This document shows, in pieces, positions 25,452 to 33,085 of a DNA stretch of 64,000 bases. The position numbers were made by a program, and so were the translations under genes. The notes below the pieces were generated by a model that was given only the letters and a program-made list of their open reading frames with translations, had not been told where the DNA came from and searched no databases. The DNA comes from an uncultured bacterium. Lineage in GTDB: Bacteria > Bacillota > Clostridia > Oscillospirales > Ruminococcaceae. The DNA lies in the NCBI GenBank assembly GCA_905214345.1, contig CAJMLV010000014.1, positions 1 through 64,000 on the forward strand, read 5' to 3'. The first letter of the stretch is position 1. Each line of letters begins with the position of its first letter.

Positions 25452-27059
25452 ATGAGCAAGCCGAACAATGAACCCGTCATCGTTGAAAAGCCCGTGGCCG
25501 AAATGAACGCCGCCGAGCTGGATTCCGCCCTGGCCCTGGATGTGGAGCGCCTGCTGCGTTTTGGGCGCAAGCACAAGATGATCAAGGACCTGGACATGCT
25601 GGTGGCCCGCAACACGCTGCTGGACCTGCTGGGTCTGAGCGCCCCCTGCGAGCACAAACCGCCGAAGGAAAACTTCGACACCCCCACCGTGATCCTGGAG
25701 CACATGCTGGACCTGGCCGCTGCCAAGGGCCTGTTTGACAACGACGTGCCCCAGTACCGCATCAACTTCGAGACCCGCCTGATGGGCGCCATGATGCCCC
25801 GTGAGAGCGAGATCCTGCGCAAGTTCCGCAAGCTGTATGCCAAGAAGGGCCCCCAGGCGGCCACCGACTGGTTCTATGATCTGTGCGTGGTGTCCAACTA
25901 CATCCGTACCGCCCAGATCGCCAAGAACATCCAGTGGAACACCAAGACCCCGTACGGCGAGCTGGAAATCACCATCAACCTGACCAAGCCGGAAAAGGAC
26001 CCCAAGGTCATTGCCATGGAGCGCCTGCAGCCCGCTGCCAGCTACCCCAAGTGCATGCTGTGCAAGGAGAACATCGGCTACGCCGGGCGCATCAACTTCC
26101 CTGCCCGTCAGACCCACCGCCTGGTGCCGGTGCATCTGGCCGGGGAGGATTTTTACCTGCAGTACAGCCCTTACGCCTATTTCCATGAGCACTGCATCAT
26201 CCTGCACGACGAGCACAAGCCCATGGAGATGGACCGCCGTACGCTGGCCCAGATCTTCGATTTCGTCAGCCAGTTCCCCCACTATACCTGCGGTTCCAAC
26301 GCCGACCTGCCCATCGTGGGCGGCAGCATCCTGAGCCATGCCCACTTCCAGGGCGGCCGGTATGTGTTCCCCATGCAGAAGGCCGGCATTGCCACCCCGC
26401 TGCATGACGTGCGTTACCCCGGTGTGCGCGCCGGTATCCTGAACTGGCCTGTGTCCACCATCCGCCTGATCGGACGCAGCTCCCAGCAGGTGCAGACGGT
26501 GGCCAACAATATCCTGAGCGCCTGGCGTGAGTACAGCGACGAAAGCGTGGATATTCTTTCCCACACCGGCGACACCCCGCACAACACCGTCACCCCCATC
26601 CTGCACTATGACGACCAGGATGGATATATTCTGGACCTGGCCCTGCGCAACAACCGCACCACCGAGGAATATCCCGACGGTATTTTCCACCCCCACAAGG
26701 AATACCACAACATCAAGAAGGAAAACATCGGCCTGATCGAGGTCATGGGTCTGGCCATCCTGCCTGCCCGCCTGAAAGAACAGGGCGCCCGGATTGCCGA
26801 CATCCTCTGCGGTCTGGCCCCCAACACCAGCCGGGAGGAAGGCAGCCCCCTGGCGGTGCATGCCGACTGGATCGATGCCCTGATCGCCAAGTACGGCACC
26901 AGCATGACCCCCGTGGCCGCCAATGCCGCCGTGCGGGAAGAGATCGGCGTGGTGTTCAGCCATGTGCTGGAGAACGCCGGTGTGTTCAAGCAGGACGAAG
27001 CCGGTCAGGAGGCTTTCCTGCGCTTTGCCCGCAGCGTGGGCTTCAAAACCGTCGAATAA
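25452..27059 (+). CDS. galT: UDP-glucose--hexose-1-phosphate uridylyltransferase (class II GalT)
   Basis: A 535-residue galactose-1-phosphate uridylyltransferase of the long Gram-positive type (GalT class II), exchanging UMP between UDP-glucose and galactose-1-phosphate in the Leloir pathway. Marks include the active-site region LSHAHFQGGRY with its His-x-His, EHCIILHDEHKPM and a Cys pair KCMLC. The ATG at 25452 has CAGGAGGG upstream; the frame is open far upstream but only as overlap with the preceding gene. galK and galE are not in the window. Confidence 0.92.
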   Translation: MSKPNNEPVIVEKPVAEMNAAELDSALALDVERLLRFGRKHKMIKDLDMLVARNTLLDLLGLSAPCEHKPPKENFDTPTVILEHMLDLAAAKGLFDNDVPQYRINFETRLMGAMMPRESEILRKFRKLYAKKGPQAATDWFYDLCVVSNYIRTAQIAKNIQWNTKTPYGELEITINLTKPEKDPKVIAMERLQPAASYPKCMLCKENIGYAGRINFPARQTHRLVPVHLAGEDFYLQYSPYAYFHEHCIILHDEHKPMEMDRRTLAQIFDFVSQFPHYTCGSNADLPIVGGSILSHAHFQGGRYVFPMQKAGIATPLHDVRYPGVRAGILNWPVSTIRLIGRSSQQVQTVANNILSAWREYSDESVDILSHTGDTPHNTVTPILHYDDQDGYILDLALRNNRTTEEYPDGIFHPHKEYHNIKKENIGLIEVMGLAILPARLKEQGARIADILCGLAPNTSREEGSPLAVHADWIDALIAKYGTSMTPVAANAAVREEIGVVFSHVLENAGVFKQDEAGQEAFLRFARSVGFKTVE

Positions 27060-27074
27060 ACGGGCAAAAATGTC

Positions 27075-27103
27075 TTGACTTTTCGGCACAGATTTGATAG
27101 AAT
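27075..27103 (+). promoter_or_regulatory. Promoter of rpsF-ssb-rpsR
   Basis: TTGACT (27075-27080), 17-base spacer, TAGAAT (27098-27103). Confidence 0.75.
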
Positions 27104-27104
27104 A

Positions 27105-27183
27105 AGTTGCTGTGCCGAGAGGCACATATCCTTGCCCCTGTACAAGGCAGGGGCCCTATGTCCAAAAGGAGGTGTACAGAATT
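27105..27183 (+). promoter_or_regulatory. Structured leader of the rpsF operon
   Basis: Between the promoter and rpsF lies an RNA that can fold. GTGCC/GGCAC forms a small hairpin, and a longer arm closes with ACATA/TATGT and is capped by GCCCCTG/CAGGGGC. A CCG triplet is present (about 27113), as required in the known S6:S18-binding leader. This is a candidate autoregulatory site for the S6-S18 complex; the exact fold was not computed. Confidence 0.4.
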
Positions 27184-27468
27184 ATGGCTAAGTACGAAAC
27201 CATGCTGGTTACCAGTTCCAACCTGGATGAGGAAGCGAGCGCTGCCCTGATTGGCAAGTTCAAGTCCCTGATCGAGGCGAATGGTACGATCGATTCTGTC
27301 GACGATTGGGGCAAGCGCCGTCTGGCGTATCCCATCGAAGACGAGACCGAAGGCGTGTACACGGTGATCAAGTTCACCAGCGACCCGTCCTTCCCCGCCG
27401 AGCTGGACCGTGTCTACAAGATCACGGAAGGCGTGCTCCGCACCATCATCATCGCGGAGGAAGCCTGA
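27184..27468 (+). CDS. rpsF: 30S ribosomal protein S6
   Basis: A 94-residue S6 protein with the normal start KYETMLVTSSNLDEE and core DDWGKRRLAYPIEDETEGVY. AGGAGG precedes the ATG at 27184. S6 binds S18 on the small-subunit platform. First gene of the conserved rpsF-ssb-rpsR operon. Confidence 0.97.
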   Translation: MAKYETMLVTSSNLDEEASAALIGKFKSLIEANGTIDSVDDWGKRRLAYPIEDETEGVYTVIKFTSDPSFPAELDRVYKITEGVLRTIIIAEEA

Positions 27469-27490
27469 GAGGTTTTAAGGAGTTAACACC

Positions 27491-27961
27491 ATGCTGAATG
27501 TTGTTGCAATCATGGGCCGTTTGGTGGCCGACCCGCAGCTGCGGCAGACCACCACCGGCAAGAACGTGGCTTCTTTCCGCATCGCCTGCGACCGCGGACG
27601 CCGCGACCCCAACGGCCAGAACCAGGCTGATTTCCTGGATGTGGTCGCCTGGGACCGTACGGCGGAGTTTGTCTGCCGCTACTTCCAGAAGGGCTCGATG
27701 ATCGCCATCGACGGCCGTCTGCAGAGCCGCAGCTATCAGGACAAGAACGGCAACAACCGGCAGGCTGTTGAGATCGTGGCCAACAACGTGAATTTCACCG
27801 GCCCGAAATCCCAGAACCCCGGCATGGGCGCCCCCGCTATGGGGATGCCCGCCCCGGCAGAATACGCCCGTCCCGCCGCACAGCCCGCTGCGCCCGCCTA
27901 TTCGGCCGGCAGCAACGACGACTTTGCCCTGATCGAGGACGAAGGCGACCTGCCCTTCTAA
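27491..27961 (+). CDS. ssb: Single-stranded DNA-binding protein
   Basis: A 156-residue SSB with an OB-fold (NVVAIMGRLVADPQLR, FLDVVAWDRTAEFVCRYFQKG), a flexible Pro/Ala/Met-rich linker and the acidic tip ending DEGDLPF, which docks replication and repair partners. It coats single-stranded DNA as a tetramer. It lies between rpsF and rpsR, the usual Firmicutes order, with AAGGAG before its ATG. Confidence 0.97.
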   Translation: MLNVVAIMGRLVADPQLRQTTTGKNVASFRIACDRGRRDPNGQNQADFLDVVAWDRTAEFVCRYFQKGSMIAIDGRLQSRSYQDKNGNNRQAVEIVANNVNFTGPKSQNPGMGAPAMGMPAPAEYARPAAQPAAPAYSAGSNDDFALIEDEGDLPF

Positions 27962-27998
27962 ACATCGAATCGTATCATTCTATAAGGAGGTTAAGACC

Positions 27999-28241
27999 AT
28001 GGCTATGGATCGTTCTTCCCGCCCGATGCATCGCGGCCGCCGCAAGGTGTGCAGCTTCTGCGTCGATCGCGTCGATCACATCGATTACAAGGATCTGCCG
28101 CGCCTGCGCAAGTATGTTACCGAGCGCTCCAAGATCATTCCCCGCCGCGTCACCGGCACCTGCGCTTTCCATCAGCGCGAACTGACCGTTGCTATCAAGC
28201 GCGCCCGTCATATGGCTCTGATGCCCTACGTCAGCGACTAA
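27999..28241 (+). CDS. rpsR: 30S ribosomal protein S18
   Basis: An 80-residue S18. The CSFC pair near residue 18 suggests the zinc-binding form. The core DLPRLRKYVTERSKIIPRRVTG is intact. Last gene of the operon, with AAGGAGG upstream and a strong terminator downstream. Confidence 0.97.
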   Translation: MAMDRSSRPMHRGRRKVCSFCVDRVDHIDYKDLPRLRKYVTERSKIIPRRVTGTCAFHQRELTVAIKRARHMALMPYVSD

Positions 28242-28285
28242 TTGGTAACGGCCGCTTCGGTTTTCCACCGAAGCTCACCAATATG

Positions 28286-28327
28286 TGAAAAACCCGCCGC
28301 GAAGCAGCTGCTTCGCGGCGGGTTTTT
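28286..28327. terminator. Bidirectional terminator after rpsR and the kinase gene
   Basis: An approximately 18-base perfect stem (AACCCGCCGCGAAGCAG and complement) with T runs on both strands. Confidence 0.9.
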
Positions 28328-28345
28328 GTTTTGTTTGAAGCGGGT

Positions 28346-30013
28346 TCAGGCGGCAGGCTCGCTGTCGGTGGCGGCACTGTCCGGGTCCCCCGCCGGCTGT
28401 ACCGAAACGGTGGGACTGTCGTCCCGCTCTCCCGCAATATACACCGTCACAACGGCGGTGCCGGTGTCCAGCTTGCGGCCGGGTTCCAGGTCCTGGCCGT
28501 CCAGTTCGCACTTGGCCACGCATCCGGCGGCATACTGGCCGTCGTTAACCATGATTTCCATGCGGTACTGGATGCCTTTGGCATCCAGCAGCTTGATGGC
28601 GTTATCCTGGGTAAATCCCACAATGTTGGGCATCTCCACCAGGTTGGGACCTTTGCTCACCACGATCTGGATCACCGGGTTTTCTTCTGTCAGAAGTGTT
28701 CCGGCGGCAGGGTCCTGGCTGATGACGTCCCCCTCCTCCACTTCGGAGGAGTAATCCTCGGTCATCACGAGGCGGTATTTCTGGTACAGATCGCTGGTCT
28801 TGATCTCGGAGGCATAATTCTTGCCCACCAGATCGGGTGCGATCATCAAATCATCGTTGCTGCTGTCCGTTTCGGAGGGTTCGGCGGTATTGGCCGGTGT
28901 GGGCGTGGGCTTGGCGCCGGTATCGGAATCTCCCCGGGGCGTCAACAGGCTCCACAGCAGCAGTACCGCCAGCACAAAGATGACCACCATGGATGCGCCC
29001 AGAATCTTTTTGGTGGAGATTTGGTTATCGCCCCGCTCAAACATGGCGTTGGCCACGTTGGGGTCGGTGAGAGCGCTCATCAGTTCGGGCACCGTCTGCA
29101 TCCGCTTGGCGGGGTCCAGACGCATGGCACAGGCCAGCACCTGGGCAAAGTAGGTGGGCACACCGCTCTCCAGGCTGTGGGCGCTTTCCAGGCTGTCCCG
29201 CACCTTGCGCTGGGGTGCCGCCACCGGCGTCTGTCCCGTAACCAGGCGGTAGGTCACCGCCGCCAAGGCATACACGTCGGTATAGCGGCCGGAAAATTCC
29301 GCCGCGCTGTATTGTTCCGGGGCAGCATATCCGGCATACAGCTGGCTTTTCAGCTCGCTGCCGCCGGTACGCAGGGCCAGTGTACCGTAGCCGGTCAGGC
29401 GGGCGGACCCGTCGATGGGCAGCAGGATGTTGTCCGGGCAGATGCCCCGGTGAATGAGCCCGGCCTTGTGCAGCTGGGCCACCCCTTCCATCACCGGCTG
29501 CAGCAGGGTGCGGGCTTCCGCCGGGGTGAGGTTACGGGACCGCAGGGAGAGATAGTGGGTCAGGGTCATCCCCTTTTCACTTTCCTCCACCGCATAGACG
29601 GTGTTGTTCTCTTCCAGAACATCCAGAATCTGGGAAAGTCCGGTAGCCGGCGTCAGGTTTTTCAGGTCCACATACAGGTCCTGGAAATCCATACGGCTGG
29701 TCTTGAACAGCACTTCCCGCCCTTCCTTGGGCATCAGCGCCCCTTCAGGGCTGCGCCCGTTGCACAGGGTGACGGGGAAATATTCTTTGATGAGCACAAA
29801 ACGGCGGGCTTCATTTTCCACACCGCGGTAAGCAAGTCCATCGCCGTCGGCGCTGATGTACTCTCCCACCGTATAGCGCTCGCCCAGCTGGGTGCCCAGG
29901 GGCAGAGCGCCTTCGGGGTTATGGTTTTCCAGGCTGCGGCCGCAGTTGGGACATTCGCCGTGAAAACCGTTTTCCAGCGGTTCCAGGCAGAACGGGCAAA
30001 GGATCTTGGTCAT
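28346..30013 (-). CDS. PASTA-domain Ser/Thr kinase-like protein, predicted pseudokinase
   Basis: A 555-residue membrane protein built as: N-terminal zinc ribbon (CPFC...CPNC, residues 6-24); kinase-like domain (about 40-320); one membrane helix (about 343-361); a linker; two extracellular PASTA domains (about 395-535); and an acidic tail. The ATP-anchoring Lys is kept (VLIKEYFP), and so is the Asn of the catalytic loop. However, the HRD motif reads HRG (IHRGICPDNILL, about residue 186) and the DFG position reads GYG (LTGYGTLAL). Both catalytic Asp residues are therefore missing, so phosphotransfer is unlikely. It may sense muropeptides and act as a scaffold. It follows yebC by 18 bases. No PP2C phosphatase gene is nearby. 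Confidence 0.82.
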   Translation of the reverse strand: MTKILCPFCLEPLENGFHGECPNCGRSLENHNPEGALPLGTQLGERYTVGEYISADGDGLAYRGVENEARRFVLIKEYFPVTLCNGRSPEGALMPKEGREVLFKTSRMDFQDLYVDLKNLTPATGLSQILDVLEENNTVYAVEESEKGMTLTHYLSLRSRNLTPAEARTLLQPVMEGVAQLHKAGLIHRGICPDNILLPIDGSARLTGYGTLALRTGGSELKSQLYAGYAAPEQYSAAEFSGRYTDVYALAAVTYRLVTGQTPVAAPQRKVRDSLESAHSLESGVPTYFAQVLACAMRLDPAKRMQTVPELMSALTDPNVANAMFERGDNQISTKKILGASMVVIFVLAVLLLWSLLTPRGDSDTGAKPTPTPANTAEPSETDSSNDDLMIAPDLVGKNYASEIKTSDLYQKYRLVMTEDYSSEVEEGDVISQDPAAGTLLTEENPVIQIVVSKGPNLVEMPNIVGFTQDNAIKLLDAKGIQYRMEIMVNDGQYAAGCVAKCELDGQDLEPGRKLDTGTAVVTVYIAGERDDSPTVSVQPAGDPDSAATDSEPAA

Positions 30014-30031
30014 AGGGTCCCCCTTGCAAGG

Positions 30032-30766
30032 TCAGGGCAGATCGTCCTCGTTCTCCAGGTTGTGCCACACGTTCTGCACGTCATCGTCCTCTTCCAGGGC
30101 GTCCAGCAGCTTGCCCATGTTGGTCAGCTGGTCGGCGTCGGACAGGGCGGTGGAGGTGGAGGGCACCTGCGCCACATCGGCGGAGATGAACTCGTAACCC
30201 TTGGCCTTCAGCGCGTCGCAGACGGCGGCAAAGGCGTCGGGGGTGGTGGTGACTTCAGCGGCATCCTCGCCGGCGTCAAAGTCGTCGGCACCGGCATCCA
30301 GAGCGTCCATCATCAGGGTGTCGGGGTCCTTGTCCTCCAGGTCCACGACGATGACGCCCTTCTGGCTGAACAGGAAGCCCACGCAGCCCATCTGGCCCAG
30401 GTTACCGCCGAACTTATCGAAGTAGTGGCGCATGTTGGCCGCGGTACGGTTGCGGTTGTCGGTGAGGGTATCCACCATGACGGCGATGCCACCGGGGCCG
30501 TAGCCCTCGTAGGTCATGGCTTCATACTCGGTCTTGTCGCCGCCCTCGGCGCGCTTGATGATGCGCTGGATGTTATCGTTGGGCACGTTGTTGGCCTTGG
30601 CCTTGGAAATCAGGGCGGCCAGCTTGCCGTTGGAGTTGGGGTCGGCGCCGCCTTCCTTAACGGCAACGCTGATCTCACGGCCGATCTTGGTGAATACCTT
30701 GGCGCGGGCGCCGTCGGTCTTTTCCTTCTTGCGTTTGATGTTGTTCCATTTGCTATGTCCGGACAT
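30032..30766 (-). CDS. yebC: YebC/PmpR family translational/transcriptional regulator
   Basis: A 244-residue YebC protein with the invariant start SGHSKWNNIKRKK and GYGPGGIAVMVDTLTDNRNRT. YebC-type proteins were described as DNA-binding regulators; recent work also gives them a role in easing ribosome stalling at proline runs. GGGGGAT precedes the ATG. It has its own promoter and shares an operon with the pseudokinase. Confidence 0.93.
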   Translation of the reverse strand: MSGHSKWNNIKRKKEKTDGARAKVFTKIGREISVAVKEGGADPNSNGKLAALISKAKANNVPNDNIQRIIKRAEGGDKTEYEAMTYEGYGPGGIAVMVDTLTDNRNRTAANMRHYFDKFGGNLGQMGCVGFLFSQKGVIVVDLEDKDPDTLMMDALDAGADDFDAGEDAAEVTTTPDAFAAVCDALKAKGYEFISADVAQVPSTSTALSDADQLTNMGKLLDALEEDDDVQNVWHNLENEDDLP

Positions 30767-30848
30767 GGATGATCCCCCTAAATATGTATAGTGTGGGCCG
30801 GGCGGCGGCAGTTAAACCACCGCAGGGCCTGTTGTACATGGACAGTAA

Positions 30849-30877
30849 ATTATACCACGTTTTGGCGATTTTTTCAA
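30849..30877 (-). promoter_or_regulatory. Promoter of yebC
   Basis: On the minus strand TTGAAA (30877-30872), 17-base spacer, TATAAT (30854-30849). Confidence 0.75.
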
Positions 30878-30888
30878 GTTCGGGCCGC

Positions 30889-32277
30889 TCAGCCCAGGTT
30901 GCGCAGTCCCTTCGGGTAGTGGTTTTTCACCCGGCCGCCGCTGACCTTGCCGCCGCCCAGGGGAAAACCATCCACCAACACGGCGCACCAGCCGTTCTCG
31001 GCGGTTTTTGCCTCGATTTCCTCCCCCCGCAGCCAGGCGGCGGTACGCGGGTCGGCGAGGGTCAGTTCCTCCCGGTTGCGGCAGTCTTTTCCCCAGGCCA
31101 TAAAGAGGGCGTGGGAGGGCTCGAACCGCTTTTTCAGCACCTTGCCTGCCGGGATGCCGGTGCGCAGGGTGCGCAGTTTGTGAGGCGGCAGCGCCTCTTC
31201 CGGCGGCAGGATGAGCCACTCTCCCGCCACCTGCATCGGGCGGTCTGCCAGCGCCGGGAAGAGCTTTCCGGCAAAGTCGGTCCACTCCGGCGGCAGTTTG
31301 GCAGGACCACCCTTGCGGTCTCCCCTGCCCTTTTTGCGGGCGGGTTCCGCCTCCGGGGTCTCGGCGTCCTCTGCCTTGCGCAGCTTGGCCATAAAGTGGC
31401 CCTCTCCCCCATCGGCAGGCCAGATGCGGCGGCACTTTTCGGCGCCGAAATCCCCATCCGCCCGGTTGGGTTCCCCGGGACGGCCGAATCCGCATTCACT
31501 CAAGTCGCAGAGGGTGAATTCCGGGTGACGCTGCAAAAAGGCCGCCACCTGGCCTTCGTCCTCCTCCGGCGCGAACGTGCAGGTGGAGAAGACCAGGATG
31601 CCGCCCGGCGCCAGCAGCGCGGCGGCGTTGTCCAGGATCTCCCGGCCCAGGGCGGCGCAGTGTTCCACCAACGCCTGGCTGTGCTGACCAGAGGCGGCGG
31701 CTTCTTTGCGGAACATGCCCTCGCCGGAACAGGGGGCATCCACCAGCACCCGGTCAAAGAAGGCCGGGAAGGCGGCAGCCAGGCGGGAGGTGTCCTCGTT
31801 GAAGATCACCGCGTTGGCCACGCCCATCCGTTCCAGATTCTGGCGCAAAATTTCCGCCCGGGCGGCGTCGTACTCGTTGGCCACCAGAAGTCCCCGTCCC
31901 TGCAGGGCAGCGGCCAGCTGGCTGGTCTTGCCGCCGGGCGCGGCACACATGTCCAGCACCTTCTGGCCGGGCTGCACCTCCAAGAGAGCAGCCGGTGACG
32001 AAGCACTGGGCTCCTGCACGTAGAACACCCCGGCGTGGTGCCAGGGATGGCGCCCCGGGCGGATGTCGGGGTCGGTCAGAGTGAAGGCCGCCGGGCAGAA
32101 CCCCGAAGGCGCCAGCGGCAGGCCGGAACCCGCCGCCACCGTGTCGGGGGCACAGCGCAGGCCGTTCACCGTGATGCCCCGGGCCGGGGTGGCAGTCGCG
32201 TAGGTCAGCAGTTCTTCGAATCTGTCCCCCAGCAGGGCACGCTCGCGCTGCTCAAAATCAGCGGGAAAGGCAGACAC
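30889..32277 (-). CDS. rsmF: RsmF/RsmB-like rRNA (cytosine-5) methyltransferase
   Basis: A 462-residue NOL1/NOP2/Sun-family enzyme. The SAM site DMCAAPGGKTSQLA (about residues 108-121), the DAPCSGEGMFRK Cys and the STCTFAPEEDE Cys (catalytic) are present. A C-terminal RsmF-like region with a PUA-type domain follows, including ENGWCAVLVDGFPLGGGKV. It methylates a 16S rRNA cytosine; the exact position cannot be read from sequence. The start is a GTG with AGGAGG nine bases before. Confidence 0.88.
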   Translation of the reverse strand: MSAFPADFEQRERALLGDRFEELLTYATATPARGITVNGLRCAPDTVAAGSGLPLAPSGFCPAAFTLTDPDIRPGRHPWHHAGVFYVQEPSASSPAALLEVQPGQKVLDMCAAPGGKTSQLAAALQGRGLLVANEYDAARAEILRQNLERMGVANAVIFNEDTSRLAAAFPAFFDRVLVDAPCSGEGMFRKEAAASGQHSQALVEHCAALGREILDNAAALLAPGGILVFSTCTFAPEEDEGQVAAFLQRHPEFTLCDLSECGFGRPGEPNRADGDFGAEKCRRIWPADGGEGHFMAKLRKAEDAETPEAEPARKKGRGDRKGGPAKLPPEWTDFAGKLFPALADRPMQVAGEWLILPPEEALPPHKLRTLRTGIPAGKVLKKRFEPSHALFMAWGKDCRNREELTLADPRTAAWLRGEEIEAKTAENGWCAVLVDGFPLGGGKVSGGRVKNHYPKGLRNLG

Positions 32278-32304
32278 CTGGTTTCACCTCCTGAAAAAGA
32301 AAGA

Positions 32305-32335
32305 GCCCGGCTGCATAAACGGCACGCAGCCGGGC
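32305..32335 (-). terminator. Hairpin just upstream of the rsmF start
   Basis: GCCCGGCTGC pairs with GCAGCCGGGC across 11 bases, followed on the minus strand by TCTTTCTTTTTC. It can end transcripts arriving from the obgE-mrnC side or act as a leader attenuator of rsmF. Confidence 0.6.
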
Positions 32336-32393
32336 AGACTTATGGCAGGGACCGGAACGCGGCCCCCGTCAAGATCGAAAGGAGTAAATGACT

Positions 32394-32567
32394 ATGGCAC
32401 GCAATGCGAAAAACGGCAACAGCACCCAGAGCACCCAGTCCACGCAGACCACCCAGAGCACCCAGAATGGCATGAACAAAAAGTCTGCCACCCAGAGCAA
32501 GATGAACGGCATGCAGAACAAGACCACCAACACCCAGAACAAGATGGGCGGCCAGAACAAGAAGTAA
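32394..32567 (+). CDS. Small Ser-Thr-Gln repeat protein (57 aa)
   Basis: A short gene with a strong ribosome binding site (AAAGGAG, 9 bases before the ATG) and a following hairpin with a T run. The product is low-complexity: STQSTQSTQTTQSTQ near the N terminus, then Asn/Lys/Met-rich KMNGMQNK and NTQNKMGGQNKK. There is no Cys, aromatic residue or membrane segment, and it is basic. The composition recalls gamma-type small acid-soluble spore proteins and other small Gln/Asn-rich clostridial proteins, but no family motif is seen. It is on the strand opposite to its neighbours. Confidence 0.6.
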   Translation: MARNAKNGNSTQSTQSTQTTQSTQNGMNKKSATQSKMNGMQNKTTNTQNKMGGQNKK

Positions 32568-32589
32568 GTTCCGGCCAGTGCGTTCCGCG

Positions 32590-32642
32590 GGCGGGGGGAG
32601 GCCCCGCCCAAATACATACAGGGGCCTGGGCAGGCCCTTTTT
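32590..32642 (+). terminator. Hairpins and terminator after the small STQ protein gene
   Basis: Two stems follow the gene: GGGCGGGG/CCCCGCCC (32590-32609) and GGGCCT/AGGCCC (32622-32636). The second is followed by TTTTTT. Confidence 0.65.
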
Positions 32643-32657
32643 CGCATACAGACTGTT

Positions 32658-33077
32658 TCAGTCTTTGGCTGCGGCTTCGGGACCGCCCGCCTGCCACAGC
32701 ACCTCAAACAGCTGGGCAATGCGGTCGTTCTGTCCCTGCAGATACAGCCAGCCCAGCAGACATTCCAGGCCGGTGGAGGCCCGGTATTCCTGGGCGGTGG
32801 CGTGCTTGGCCACGCTGGCTTTGCTGGCATTTTTGCCCCGGCGCAGCACAGCGGCCTCCTGTTCGGTGAGCAGGGGTTCCAGGGCGGCCAGTTCCCGGAA
32901 CTGAGCCCGGGCGGACACGTACTGGGTGGCTACGCTATGCAGGCGGCCGGGCTGCAGTCGGGTGGTCCCCACCAGACGGCTGCGCACCAGAATTTCCAGC
33001 ACCGCGTCCCCCACAAAGGCCAGGGCCAGGGGGGACATTTCTTTAATGTCGATTTCCGGCGGAAGAGTGGGCAGCAT
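32658..33077 (-). CDS. mrnC: Mini-ribonuclease III
   Basis: A 139-residue RNase III-like nuclease lacking the dsRNA-binding domain. The family core LALAFVGDAVLEILVRSRLV holds the conserved acidic residue of the signature helix, and the C-terminal LLGWLYLQGQNDRIAQLF is intact. In Bacillus it matures 23S rRNA ends. It follows obgE by 8 bases. Confidence 0.92.
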   Translation of the reverse strand: MLPTLPPEIDIKEMSPLALAFVGDAVLEILVRSRLVGTTRLQPGRLHSVATQYVSARAQFRELAALEPLLTEQEAAVLRRGKNASKASVAKHATAQEYRASTGLECLLGWLYLQGQNDRIAQLFEVLWQAGGPEAAAKD

Positions 33078-33085
33078 ACAACACC

